Translations under genes and position numbers: made by a program
Shown: piece after piece, positions 1 through 9,395 of the stretch
Layout of the letters: each line of letters opens with the position of its first letter
Position numbering within the stretch: the first letter of the stretch is position 1
NCBI RefSeq assembly: GCF_001280565.1
Contig: NZ_LGRO01000001.1
Coordinates: forward strand, 992,001-1,056,000
Reading direction: 5' to 3'
DNA length: 64,000 nt
From: Sulfobacillus thermosulfidooxidans
GTDB lineage: Bacteria > Bacillota > Sulfobacillia > Sulfobacillales > Sulfobacillaceae
The notes under the pieces: model-generated
Told to the model about the DNA's origin: nothing
What the model saw: the letters and a program-made list of their open reading frames with translations, nothing else
Databases searched by the model: none

Positions 1-1
1 C

Positions 2-1903
2 ATTGTAGGAGAGGAACTCACGGTGGAAGCCGATCTCGTCGCTGATGGACACGACGTCGTTCAAGGACGTCTAGGATGGAGGATATTACCGAATAGACCA
101 TGGTCCTATGTTCCTTTACAATCCTTAGACAATGATCGCTATCGTGCAGTTTTTCCATTAACAGAGATGGGCTTTTATGAATATCGCATTGAAGGGTGGG
201 TTGACGAGTTTCTCACCTGGCGTCACCGGTTGGATAAGAAATGGACTCTAGGACAGGATATCGATGCCGAATTGGTGATGGGTCGCGAACTGATTCAGCA
301 CCGGATTGCGCTCTACGCGAAATTCAAGAAGGCCAAGAGCAACGATTTAGCGCTTGTAGAGGCGTTGCGCCGGTTTTTGAACCAGTTCGATGAGACCTCC
401 GAGAAGGAGCGGCGTGTTTTATTGATGCAAGATCCTCAATTAAAGGAGATTATGCAGCAGTTACCGGATTTATCACATGCTGGTCAATCACGCCGATTTC
501 CCATGCGTGTTGACCGGAAACGAGCAGGTTTTAGCGCCTGGTATGAATTTTTTCCGCGTTCCTGCCCAACCCGGAAAAATGGGCATGGTACGTTGCGCGA
601 CTGCGAACAATTCCTTCCGTATATCGCCGATCTTGGATTCGATGTGGTTTATTTGCCGCCGATTCATCCCATTGGCCTCCAACATCGTAAGGGAGCCAAT
701 AATCAGACAATAGCTTCCTTTGATGATCCGGGAAGTCCCTGGGCGATTGGGAATGAAGAAGGCGGACATATGGCCATTCATCCTCAATTAGGCACACTCG
801 CTGATTTCGATCATTTTCACCAAACGCTTCGGGCCTTGGGGTTGGAACTAGCCATGGATTTAACGTTCCAATGTTCTCCGGATCATCCCTGGGTGAAAGA
901 ACATCCCGAGTGGTTTCGCCATTTTCCGGACGGTAGTATCCAATATGCGGAGAATCCGCCCAAAAAGTATGAAGATGTCTTTCCATTAAATTTTGACACC
1001 CCGGACTGGCAAGCGTTATGGAGAGCCCTCCTTGAAGTTACTCAATTTTGGGCGGAACGTGGTGTGCGGATTTTTCGCGTCGATAATCCCCATACCAAAC
1101 CCTTAGTGTTTTGGGAATGGTTCATCATGGAGATGCAAAATCGTTTTCCGGATACCATATTTTTATCCGAAGCGTTTACCCGTCCTAAGTTGATGGAGGC
1201 GTTGTCAAAAGTAGGATTTACCCAGTCCTATACGTATTTTGCTTGGCGCAATACAGCTCAAGAACTCCGCGATTATGTGAGCGAGCTATTCTATACGGAG
1301 AAAAGCCAATATTTCCGGCCCAATTTTTGGCCTAATACTCCGGATATTCTTCCAGGATATTTACAGACTGGACGGCCCGCAGCCTTTACAGTGCGTTTTA
1401 TTCTCGCTGCGACATTATCACCAAATTATGGGATTTATGGACCCGCATACGAATTATTAGAGCATGAACCTTTGTCTTGGGGAAGTGAAGAATATAACCG
1501 TTCGGAGAAATATGAGATCCGCCAATGGAATCTTTCCCAACAACCTAACATTCAGGAAGTGATAAAAAAGGTTAATGCCATACGTCATCAAGAATTGGCT
1601 TTGCAGCACAATGGTATTTTAACCTTCCACCACGTTGATAATCCACAACTTTTAGTCTACAGCAAGCGAGATCCAGCGTACCAGTCGAGGTTATTGATGG
1701 TCGTCAATCTGGATCCGGTCTATACCCAATCTGGATGGACAGCACTTGATATGAAGCCGTTGGGACTTCATGAGGATGCCCATTACATGGTCCACGATTT
1801 GCTTACAGGGGCACGTTATGCATGGAATGGTCCATATAATTATGTGGAACTACATCCAGATGGTTATAATGCACACATATTGCGAATTGAAGAGGGGATA
1901 TAA
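2..1903 (+). CDS. glgE: Alpha-1,4-glucan:maltose-1-phosphate maltosyltransferase, 5' partial
   Basis: GlgE transfers maltosyl units from maltose-1-phosphate onto growing alpha-1,4-glucan in the cytoplasm. The reading frame is open to the window edge, and the residues before the GTG at 23 (IVGEELTVEADLV) continue the family's N-terminal domain, so the true start lies upstream and GTG 23 is only an internal codon. Counting from that GTG, a GH13_3 barrel follows: Asp354 in FRVDNPH is the expected nucleophile and Glu383 in LSEAF the acid/base. The stop overlaps the ATG of the next gene (TAATG), so translation is probably coupled. Identity is firm; only the N-terminus is missing. Confidence 0.93.
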   Translation: MVGEELTVEADLVADGHDVVQGRLGWRILPNRPWSYVPLQSLDNDRYRAVFPLTEMGFYEYRIEGWVDEFLTWRHRLDKKWTLGQDIDAELVMGRELIQHRIALYAKFKKAKSNDLALVEALRRFLNQFDETSEKERRVLLMQDPQLKEIMQQLPDLSHAGQSRRFPMRVDRKRAGFSAWYEFFPRSCPTRKNGHGTLRDCEQFLPYIADLGFDVVYLPPIHPIGLQHRKGANNQTIASFDDPGSPWAIGNEEGGHMAIHPQLGTLADFDHFHQTLRALGLELAMDLTFQCSPDHPWVKEHPEWFRHFPDGSIQYAENPPKKYEDVFPLNFDTPDWQALWRALLEVTQFWAERGVRIFRVDNPHTKPLVFWEWFIMEMQNRFPDTIFLSEAFTRPKLMEALSKVGFTQSYTYFAWRNTAQELRDYVSELFYTEKSQYFRPNFWPNTPDILPGYLQTGRPAAFTVRFILAATLSPNYGIYGPAYELLEHEPLSWGSEEYNRSEKYEIRQWNLSQQPNIQEVIKKVNAIRHQELALQHNGILTFHHVDNPQLLVYSKRDPAYQSRLLMVVNLDPVYTQSGWTALDMKPLGLHEDAHYMVHDLLTGARYAWNGPYNYVELHPDGYNAHILRIEEGI

Positions 1904-4900
1904 TGCATAACGGTCAGAACCAGGTCGAACGTCCGGATTGGTACAAGGACGCAATTATTTATGAATTGCATGTTCGGACATTTTATGATAGCAATCAGGA
2001 TGGAATTGGCGATTTTGTGGGGTTGACTCAAAAATTAGATTATTTGGCGGATCTAGGGGTTACGGCGCTTTGGTTATTGCCGTTCTATCCATCCCCGTTA
2101 AAAGATGATGGCTACGACATTGCCGATTATATGAATATTAATCCCGATTACGGTACCCTAAGGGACTTCCGCCGATTCTTACGTCGTGCTCATGAACTGG
2201 GCTTAAAAGTTATTACGGAATTAGTTATCAATCACACCTCCGATCAGCATCCCTGGTTTCAACGAGCCCGGCATTCTCCTCCTCATAGCCGATATCGAGA
2301 TTATTATGTGTGGAGCGATACACCCGACAAATATGCGGATGCGCGCATTATATTTCAAGATTTTGAGCGCTCTAATTGGACCTATGACGATGTGGCTCAG
2401 GCTTATTATTGGCATCGGTTTTATTCCCATCAACCTGATCTGAATTTCGACAATCCAGCAGTCAAACGCGAGGTCTTTAAAATTCTTGATTTTTGGCTGG
2501 ATATGGGCGTCGATGGTCTCCGGCTCGATGCCATTCCCTATCTTTTTGAGCGGGAAGGGACTAACTGTGAGAACTTGCCGGAGACGCATCAGTTCTTACG
2601 GGAATTGCGTGCGCATATCGACAAGCATTATCCGAATCGTTTGTTGCTAGCGGAAGCGAATCAATGGCCGGAAGATGCTGCATTATATTTCGGCAATGGC
2701 GATGAATGCCACATGGCCTTTCATTTTCCTTTGATGCCGCGAATGTTCATGGCTCTCTATATGGAAGATCGCTATCCTATTATCGATATTCTGGAGCACA
2801 CGCCTCCGGTTCCTCCTTGCTCGCAATGGGCGATCTTCTTGCGGAATCATGATGAATTGACCTTGGAAATGGTGACCGATGAGGAACGGGACTATATGTA
2901 CCGGGTTTATGCGAAAGAGCCGCAGTTCCGCATTAATGTGGGGATCCGGCGCCGTTTGGCCCCACTCTTAGGCAATAATCGACGCCGCATGGAACTCATG
3001 AATGCATTGCTAATGACTTTGCCGGGAACGCCGGTATTGTATTATGGGAACGAAATTGGAATGGGTGACAACGTCTATTTGGGAGATCGCGATGGAGTCC
3101 GTACACCATTTCAATGGAGTCCAGACCGCAATGCAGGTTTTTCTCGGGCCAATCCTCAGCGCCTATGTTTACCCGTTATCGTGGATCCCGAATATCATTA
3201 CGAATCTGTCAACGTCGAGGCCCAACAAAATAATCCCTCTAGTTTTTTGTGGTGGATGCGCCGGATCATTGCGTTGCGCAAATCATCGCGAGCATTTGGC
3301 CGCGGGACACTGCGCTTTCTTAATGCCGATAATCCAAAAGTCTTGGTTTTCCTGCGAGAATTTGAAGGAGATCGGATTTTAGTGGTAGCTAACCTGTCAC
3401 GATTTGTACAAGCCGTAACCATTGAAACCCAGGACCTTATAGGGCAAACCGTCATTGAATTATTTTCTCAAAGCAATTTTCCACCGATTACACAGCCGTC
3501 AACAGTTTATACATTGGGACCCCACGATTTCTATCTGTTTCGATTGCAAGATGCAGAGGTTCTTGATGAGGTGAATGCACAACTTCCTCCGACGATTGAA
3601 GTGGATGGGCCGAATCCTTTTCCTGATATTCTCGAAGACATGCTCAAACCGTTAGCGGCTTATTTGCCACACCAGCGGTGGTTTGCTGGCAAGGATTCGC
3701 GGATCATGCAAATTGTTAACGAAAGGTGGATTCCGGTATGGGAACAAGGCGGATTTTGGATTGTTCGGGTGCGGTACCAAGGAGGGGCCGAAGAACGCTA
3801 TCTCTTGCCGCTTATCTGGCAATGGGGCACTGATGACAATGCCCTGGTAACTTTTATGATGCAAGAACAGGAGGGCAATATTCGAGAAGCGAGTGATAAT
3901 CCAGTATTTTGGAGCCATCTCGCGCAGCAATGGATTTTTCCTGAACGGGTCACGGGACGGCACATTGAAAGGCGAACGAGTCAAGGATGGAAAGGCCGCA
4001 ATCGGCTTAAATCCGAGGAGCTTGAACCGACGCCTTTGCATGTGGAACAAAGCAATACCTCAGTAGCTTACGGAGAGCAGTGGATTCTGAAGATCTTCCG
4101 GCGGTTGGAAGATGGCGTGAATCCAGACTGGGAAGTCGGGCAATTTATGACAGAGCACCGCGGTGCCGGTATTGCCCCGCAAACTTGGATGGGTTTTGAG
4201 TATCGTCATCAAGGGGTGACCTCCCAGTTGGCGATTTTGCAAGAGTATATTGCTAACCAAGGCGATGGATGGACTTATACCTTAGATCATCTAGGACGGT
4301 ATTTCGAAGCCATTGCGGCTCAAGATCTTGTTGTACAGCCCTCCAGTTGCCGGAATTGGTGGAGCGATACGGAGATTCACCCTGATGAAAATTTGCTGTC
4401 GGTGATGGGAGAATTTAGCGGACAAGCCGCACTCATTGGACGAAAGACGGCCGAAATGCACATGTTATTGGCTTCGGATCCCGACAATCCCGATTTTCGT
4501 CCGGAACCTTTTTCGGCACTGGACCAACGTGCCATGTACCAATCGATGCGTCAAAACGCCGACAGGACCTTAACGGAGTTAGAAAGAGCGTTAGGATTGT
4601 TCCGTGAGGACGTAGCAATCATGGCTCAAGAAATACTCAATAAACGCGAACACATCGAAGAGATTTTTCGACAAGCGGCCCGTAAAACGGTGCAGGGTTC
4701 TAAGATTCGGTGTCACGGTGATTATCATCTTGGCCAGCTCCTTTACACAGGGAGAGATTTTGTGATCGTCGACTTCGAGGGTGAACCATTGGTTCCGTTA
4801 AGCCGTCGCCGGATTAAGCGATCTCCGTTGAAAGATGTGGCAGGGATGATTCGGTCCTTCCACTATGCGGCATTTACTGAAGTTGAGCATGAGCGTCAGT

Positions 4901-5148
4901 TCGGGATGCCGCAAGACAAGCTCAAACGATGGGCTATGGCCTGGTTTCAAATTGCTACCAGCCGATTTCTTGAAGCATACCAGGATCATATGGATGCACG
5001 CCTTTTGCCAGAAAGAGATTCTGAGTGGCTGTCCGCATTTCTCATGGAGAAGGCTTTGTACGAGTTGCATTATGAACTGCACAATCGGCCTAAATGGGTT
5101 CACATCCCTATGGAAGGAATTTTGAACCTGTTGGATTTGGATTCGTAA
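1903..5148 (+). CDS. treS: Trehalose synthase / maltokinase fusion (TreS-Mak)
   Basis: A 1081-residue bifunctional protein. Residues about 10-550 are a GH13_16 trehalose synthase that interconverts trehalose and maltose; Asp209 (GLRLDA), Glu251 (LLAEAN) and Asp317 (RNHDE) match the catalytic triad. Residues about 590-1080 are a maltokinase making maltose-1-phosphate: LPHQRWFAGKDSR opens it, and HGDYHLGQ (Asp940) with DFEGEP (Asp957) are the kinase loop and metal-binding motifs. With glgE upstream and glgB downstream it feeds trehalose-derived maltose-1-phosphate into glucan synthesis. The start codon overlaps the glgE stop by one base. The fusion is well known in many bacteria; assignment is secure. 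Confidence 0.95.
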   Translation: MHNGQNQVERPDWYKDAIIYELHVRTFYDSNQDGIGDFVGLTQKLDYLADLGVTALWLLPFYPSPLKDDGYDIADYMNINPDYGTLRDFRRFLRRAHELGLKVITELVINHTSDQHPWFQRARHSPPHSRYRDYYVWSDTPDKYADARIIFQDFERSNWTYDDVAQAYYWHRFYSHQPDLNFDNPAVKREVFKILDFWLDMGVDGLRLDAIPYLFEREGTNCENLPETHQFLRELRAHIDKHYPNRLLLAEANQWPEDAALYFGNGDECHMAFHFPLMPRMFMALYMEDRYPIIDILEHTPPVPPCSQWAIFLRNHDELTLEMVTDEERDYMYRVYAKEPQFRINVGIRRRLAPLLGNNRRRMELMNALLMTLPGTPVLYYGNEIGMGDNVYLGDRDGVRTPFQWSPDRNAGFSRANPQRLCLPVIVDPEYHYESVNVEAQQNNPSSFLWWMRRIIALRKSSRAFGRGTLRFLNADNPKVLVFLREFEGDRILVVANLSRFVQAVTIETQDLIGQTVIELFSQSNFPPITQPSTVYTLGPHDFYLFRLQDAEVLDEVNAQLPPTIEVDGPNPFPDILEDMLKPLAAYLPHQRWFAGKDSRIMQIVNERWIPVWEQGGFWIVRVRYQGGAEERYLLPLIWQWGTDDNALVTFMMQEQEGNIREASDNPVFWSHLAQQWIFPERVTGRHIERRTSQGWKGRNRLKSEELEPTPLHVEQSNTSVAYGEQWILKIFRRLEDGVNPDWEVGQFMTEHRGAGIAPQTWMGFEYRHQGVTSQLAILQEYIANQGDGWTYTLDHLGRYFEAIAAQDLVVQPSSCRNWWSDTEIHPDENLLSVMGEFSGQAALIGRKTAEMHMLLASDPDNPDFRPEPFSALDQRAMYQSMRQNADRTLTELERALGLFREDVAIMAQEILNKREHIEEIFRQAARKTVQGSKIRCHGDYHLGQLLYTGRDFVIVDFEGEPLVPLSRRRIKRSPLKDVAGMIRSFHYAAFTEVEHERQFGMPQDKLKRWAMAWFQIATSRFLEAYQDHMDARLLPERDSEWLSAFLMEKALYELHYELHNRPKWVHIPMEGILNLLDLDS

Positions 5149-5422
5149 GGCCATGTTGTCATCGTAATACGGCGCTGCAGATACCTCACCTTTAGGCCGG
5201 GATCGTTGCCTTCCAAAGGACAGGTAGGATCCTATCGACGCCCTTTGAATGAAGTTTTAGCCCTATGGGCGGACCGGTCTCCTACTGACTGGTCTGCCCG
5301 TCATGGAGGAAGGAAGAAGGAAGAAGGAAGAAGGTATTTAAGACGGCCTTGTGCACGGGATCATTTGGAGAATACAGGGTCCGTGCCAAGACTTAGTAAT
5401 ATCCGGAAGGTAGGTGACAAGC
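5149..5422. other. Intergenic spacer with IS-end-like sequence, hairpin and heptamer repeat
   Basis: This gap between treS and glgB holds three things. Around 5181-5206 is CCTTTAGGCCGGGATC, shared with the palindromic IS200/IS605-type end at 33464-33495 but with its left arm lost. At 5267-5299 is a 13-bp stem (GGGCGGACCGGTC with GACTGGTCTGCCC, two G-U pairs in RNA) with a 7-nt loop and no T-run. At 5311-5334 are 3.4 copies of AGGAAGA. A short open frame from 5206 has no recognisable product and I do not call it. Confidence 0.5.
5311..5334 (+). repeat. Short tandem repeat (AGGAAGA)3.4 upstream of glgB
   Basis: Three exact copies of AGGAAGA plus AGG, preceded by the related GGAGGA. It lies about 90 bp before the glgB start. 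Purine-rich repeats like this can slip during replication; any effect on glgB expression is inference. Confidence 0.75.
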
Positions 5423-7309
5423 ATGCAGGACAGACTGGACGAACAAACATTGTATTTATTTAATGAGGGCACATTAACCCAGATGTACCGGCATTTTGGC
5501 GCACAGTACTTAGATGAAAATACTGTGCAATTTGCGGTGTGGGCTCCTGCCGCGCAGCGCGTTTCCGTGGTGGGTGATTTCAACGGATGGGATCCTAAAA
5601 AGCATCCAATGAGACCCCTAGGTAATTCGGGAGTGCATGTGGCCATCATAGAGCATATAGAACCGGGAACATTGTACAAGTATTTCATTGAAAATCCTGC
5701 TCAGGGATTTGCCAAGGAAAAAGCGGATCCTCTGGCATTTGCCATGGAAATTCCGCCAAAAACAGCGTCGGTTGTTACCCGTTTAGATTATGCTTGGCAT
5801 GATGATGAGTGGATTAATGCGCGCCAAAAAACCTCATCCATGGAAAAACCCATAAGCATTTATGAAGTGCATGTGGGATCGTGGCGTAAGCATCGTGATG
5901 GCATGTCATTAAGCTACCGAGAACTCGCGGATCAACTTGTTAATTATGTGAAGGACCGGGGATTTACCCACGTTGAATTGTTGCCTATTATGGAGCATCC
6001 CTATTATGGATCGTGGGGCTATCAAACAACCTGTTATTTTTCGCCGTCGTCACGTTTCGGATCGCCGCAAGATTTCATGTATTTCATCGATCAATGTCAT
6101 CAACAAGGTCTCGGGGTTATTTTAGACTGGGTTCCGTCACACTTTGCGACGGATGATTTTGGATTAGCCGAGTTCGATGGCACTCATTTATATGAACATG
6201 CTGATCCACGGCAAGGAATCCACCCGCAATGGCATAGTTATTTATTTAACTACGGACGCAATGAAGTCCGCAGTTTTTTACTATCGAGTGCGATGTTTTG
6301 GCTGGACTATTACCATGCCGACGGATTACGAGTGGACGCGGTAAGTTCCATGCTGTATTTAGACTTTGGTCGGCAAGCTGGTGAATGGATTCCCAATCGT
6401 TATGGCGGGCATGAAAATCTTGAGGCGATTAGCTTTTTGCAGCAACTGAATCAAGCAGTCCACCAACGGTTTCCTGGGGTAGTTATGATTGCAGAGGAAT
6501 CTACGGCGTGGCCTCATGTGACAAGGGGACCGGAAGATGGCGGATTAGGTTTTGATTTTAAGTGGGATATGGGGTGGATGCATGATACGTTAGATTACAT
6601 GAGTAAAGATCCAATTTACCGTCGTTATCATCACGATAAGTTAACGTTTCGCCCCATGTATGCCTTAACTGAGCACTTTATCCTGCCCTTGTCGCATGAT
6701 GAAGTGGTTCATGGGAAGGGCTCATTAATCAATAAAATGCCTGGGGACACGTGGCAGAAAATGGCGAATTTACGACTACTCTTGGCTTATATGTATGCCA
6801 CCCCTGGTAAAAAGTTACTCTTTATGGGAGCCGAACTTGCCCAGTGGCGCGAATGGTCCCATGATCGCGAACTGGATTGGTTTTTACTGGCTGATCCTTA
6901 TCACGAAGGGATATCTCGCTTGGTAAAAGATCTCAACACGCTATATCATCAGAATCATGCTTTATTTTCTTTGGACTATGATGTGGGAGGATTCGAATGG
7001 TGTGATTTCGGTGATCGGGACAGCAGCGTGATTAGTTTCTTCCGGCACGGGGCGTATCAAGACATCTTATGCGTGTTCAATTTTACCCCCGTGCCGCGTT
7101 ATGGGTACCGATTAGGAATTTTCCAACCCGGCCAGTGGCTAGAAATCCTTAATACGGATAGTGTCTATTACGGAGGAAGTAATCTGGGAAATGGGGGATG
7201 GGTGCATAGTGACGGCCAAAGTTGGCAGGGACGGCCGTATTCTCTATCTTTAACTTTGCCGCCCCTGGGGGCTTTGTTTTTGAAGAAAGTTACCGCTGAA
7301 ACGGATTAA
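5423..7309 (+). CDS. glgB: 1,4-alpha-glucan branching enzyme
   Basis: GlgB cuts alpha-1,4 chains and re-attaches them as alpha-1,6 branches, completing the GlgE-type glucan pathway. The N-terminal CBM48 domain (VWAPAAQRVSVVGDFNGW) is followed by a GH13_9 barrel. GLRVDAVSSM carries the nucleophile Asp (about residue 305), IAEEST the acid/base Glu (about 358) and LSHDEVVHGK the third acidic residue. I chose ATG 5423, preceded by AGGTGA five bases upstream; an in-frame GTG at 5414 close behind GGAAGG is the alternative. The last 20 bases overlap the end of the convergent ThyX-like gene. About 628 residues, a normal length for the short-form enzyme. Confidence 0.95.
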   Translation: MQDRLDEQTLYLFNEGTLTQMYRHFGAQYLDENTVQFAVWAPAAQRVSVVGDFNGWDPKKHPMRPLGNSGVHVAIIEHIEPGTLYKYFIENPAQGFAKEKADPLAFAMEIPPKTASVVTRLDYAWHDDEWINARQKTSSMEKPISIYEVHVGSWRKHRDGMSLSYRELADQLVNYVKDRGFTHVELLPIMEHPYYGSWGYQTTCYFSPSSRFGSPQDFMYFIDQCHQQGLGVILDWVPSHFATDDFGLAEFDGTHLYEHADPRQGIHPQWHSYLFNYGRNEVRSFLLSSAMFWLDYYHADGLRVDAVSSMLYLDFGRQAGEWIPNRYGGHENLEAISFLQQLNQAVHQRFPGVVMIAEESTAWPHVTRGPEDGGLGFDFKWDMGWMHDTLDYMSKDPIYRRYHHDKLTFRPMYALTEHFILPLSHDEVVHGKGSLINKMPGDTWQKMANLRLLLAYMYATPGKKLLFMGAELAQWREWSHDRELDWFLLADPYHEGISRLVKDLNTLYHQNHALFSLDYDVGGFEWCDFGDRDSSVISFFRHGAYQDILCVFNFTPVPRYGYRLGIFQPGQWLEILNTDSVYYGGSNLGNGGWVHSDGQSWQGRPYSLSLTLPPLGALFLKKVTAETD

Positions 7310-8687
7310 ATTCGCTAGGGGGTGTTACGCGAATATAACGCGCGAAATCGGGCAATTGCTGTCTCAACGCTTCATACATTTCCCACGCAATTTGGCGGTA
7401 ACTGAAATGGCCTTGGGACCGACTACGGAGTTCAATAATATAGGCTGCTTCGGCAAGATCCATGCTCATCAACACTCTTCTTTTATGCGCTAAGGGCAGT
7501 AAGTACGGCAGTGAGGGAGTATCCGAATAGGTCGAGAGTTCTTCATAATACGCCGAAAGCCTTGTGATGAATTCATAATCAAGGCCGGCCTCGGTTAAAG
7601 GGGATGGGATGGAAAATTGAAGATCAGGATTAAGGGACTGTGCAATTTTGTGAGTTCGGCGGTGCCGATTAAAATCTCGAAAAGCCCCCACATCCATGAT
7701 TAAATCAAATTGCAAGGGGGCTTGGCGCAAAAGACGCAGCCATTCATCATGAGGGCCACGCACTGAAAAAACCAGTGAAATCAATTCTTGTTTCTCTGCA
7801 GTGCTTAAGGTACTAGCGAATTGGAGACAGGATCGATAAGAAGCTTGTCCAAAAGCATAGAGCAATTGCGCAATTTGGGCATCTAAAAGGGGAGCTTGAA
7901 CCGTTAATTCAACGGCTTGCGCAGGCAAAGACGGGACCTGTTTTGCTAAGGGTTCTAGAATTTTCCGCACAGCCATTAAATAGGCATCAGCTTCTGTATA
8001 TTTAACCAATGTTGGTAATACAGGATGGTTGGTTTGATACATTAAATCGACAGCGGGTTGTTCGGCAATGCTCTTTTTGAGTTCCCGTGCAATATCATGG
8101 ACCTCTGAGAAAGGCGATGCGAAAAGTCGCCGAATTTGTTGTTCTAGAACGCGGGCACTGGTGATCTGCCCCAGGCTCGTTAGAGTATTGAGCGGTAAGC
8201 AATAACGCGCAATATCTAAGGCTCTGGCATGAATGGTACGAGCATAGTTTTTTTCTGGCATATCGGACGGTCTAGGATATTGTTCGGTTAACAGGTTTGT
8301 GCCCAGCTCCTGCATCTGATGATATAAGGCCCAAAGCTTGTGTGTGGCCGTATCATAGGAGGAAGGGGCACTTGCTGGACGATAGTAGTCCGAACCATCG
8401 AAATTCTGATACCGTGTTGAACGTTCTTGTCCATCCCATAAAGGTTCATCGACAATTTCCATGGCAGCCAACAACGAAATGTCTTCTATAGCTACGGCGA
8501 CATGGGCTAAATCCGCTATGGAAGCGTGGCCATAATCAAAATAAAAGGTGTTTAGAAATTTCGCGGCCTTATCTTCTGTGAGATCTTTTAAATTATCGGC
8601 TAGTGAACGGTCTGATCGCGAATATTTGGCCATGCCGTAAGCTAGAACTTCGGGCGGAACATTTGTAACAGCATATATATGTGGCAT
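7290..8687 (-). CDS. Duplicated ThyX-like (flavin-dependent thymidylate synthase family) protein
   Basis: 465 residues, about twice a normal ThyX. The C-terminal half has the canonical ThyX signature RHRX7S at residues 341-351 (RHRRTHKIAQS), used for dUMP and FAD binding. The N-terminal half looks like a second ThyX fold (GHASIADLAH near 53, RSTRYQNF near 89, ARYCLPLNTLTSLGQITSAR near 160) but has lost RHR. ThyX makes dTMP using methylene-tetrahydrofolate and FAD; whether this two-domain form is active or does another flavin or pyrimidine reaction is unknown. AAGGGAGAG precedes the ATG. No thyA or other thyX lies in the window. Convergent overlap with glgB at its 3' end. Confidence 0.75.
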   Translation of the reverse strand: MPHIYAVTNVPPEVLAYGMAKYSRSDRSLADNLKDLTEDKAAKFLNTFYFDYGHASIADLAHVAVAIEDISLLAAMEIVDEPLWDGQERSTRYQNFDGSDYYRPASAPSSYDTATHKLWALYHQMQELGTNLLTEQYPRPSDMPEKNYARTIHARALDIARYCLPLNTLTSLGQITSARVLEQQIRRLFASPFSEVHDIARELKKSIAEQPAVDLMYQTNHPVLPTLVKYTEADAYLMAVRKILEPLAKQVPSLPAQAVELTVQAPLLDAQIAQLLYAFGQASYRSCLQFASTLSTAEKQELISLVFSVRGPHDEWLRLLRQAPLQFDLIMDVGAFRDFNRHRRTHKIAQSLNPDLQFSIPSPLTEAGLDYEFITRLSAYYEELSTYSDTPSLPYLLPLAHKRRVLMSMDLAEAAYIIELRSRSQGHFSYRQIAWEMYEALRQQLPDFARYIRVTPPSEFNPFQR

Positions 8688-8797
8688 TGCTCTCTCCCTT
8701 GATACGATTGAAGTCAGGAATGGGCGCTACCGACAGCGCCCTCAATATGGTGACAAAGATATGGTATCACAGTGGCGAGTTAACGAGGTGAACTGAC

Positions 8798-9124
8798 TCA
8801 GCGATACCGGAGACCAATGAGCATAATCGCTGCGGAGCGTCCTGCACTCGATAATTGACCGAGTTCGGACAACTGGCAATCCCCATCTTGATGAAGAGCA
8901 TGAGCGATACGTAACAGGGTTCGTTGTTCGGGTGAGTAGTGAGTAGCCTCACGATGGATGGCTTCCCAATCCACGTAACGGTTGTCAAGATCGACCCATT
9001 GCATCAACCGGGCGCGCTGATTGTCTGTAAACATTGGAAGAGAAAAGGTCTCGATAACCGCGTTCCACTGAGGAGTCTGTTTAACCCAGATATGAGGTCC
9101 GACAAGATACTGGTAAGTCGTCAT
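8798..9124 (-). CDS. Hypothetical protein, 108 aa
   Basis: I do not recognise the family. The start was set at ATG 9124 because AAAGGAGG lies seven bases upstream; the longer open frame upstream of it has no such signal. The product is soluble, begins MTTYQYLVGPHIWV, is rich in Trp, Gln and His, and has a helical C-terminal half (YSPEQRTLLRIAHALHQDG). It has no signal peptide or membrane segment. It follows the ThyX-like gene in opposite reading order (same strand, upstream of it, 110 bp apart), so the two could share a transcript. Confidence 0.65.
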   Translation of the reverse strand: MTTYQYLVGPHIWVKQTPQWNAVIETFSLPMFTDNQRARLMQWVDLDNRYVDWEAIHREATHYSPEQRTLLRIAHALHQDGDCQLSELGQLSSAGRSAAIMLIGLRYR

Positions 9125-9302
9125 AAACTGCCTCCTTTGGGAACATTCTTCATATATATTAACGCAATAGATGTCGAATGTGAAAAGCAAAGATTGGAAT
9201 TTCTCTTTAAAGGTCGAATAGAAAAGCAAAAGCTACTACATTAGCGAATTTTGCCGTGGCGTGATTTGTCTTAAGTGTTATATGATTTATATTTACCGTA
9301 GA

Positions 9303-9390
9303 TTGACATAGACTTTATCTAAAGCATCGGAGCGACGAGGACGCCTGCTAACGCAGGCACTCGGCACACAGAAATGGCCAAAGGGGAACA
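9303..9390 (+). promoter_or_regulatory. Leader with promoter-like box and hairpin before a small membrane gene
   Basis: TTGACA occurs at 9303-9308, without a good -10 at the usual distance. Further down GCCTGC-TAAC-GCAGGC (9342-9357) forms a perfect six-bp hairpin and is bracketed by CGAG and CTCG, which can extend the stem across a small bulge. The structure ends about 25 bases before the ribosome site AAAGGGG of the 45-residue gene. It could be a cis-acting RNA; I do not recognise a known riboswitch class. Confidence 0.35.
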
Positions 9391-9395
9391 ATTTT

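Noticed and set aside
531-986. 151-residue frame antisense to glgE
   Set aside because: A shadow of the coding strand; glgE motifs run straight through this region.
5206-5463. 85-residue frame between treS and glgB
   Set aside because: It runs over the hairpin and the heptamer repeat and into glgB in another phase, with no ribosome site or recognisable protein features.
9303-9390. Known riboswitch (guanidine, fluoride or cyclic-di-GMP type) before the small membrane gene
   Set aside because: The hairpin is clear, but the conserved cores of these classes could not be matched.
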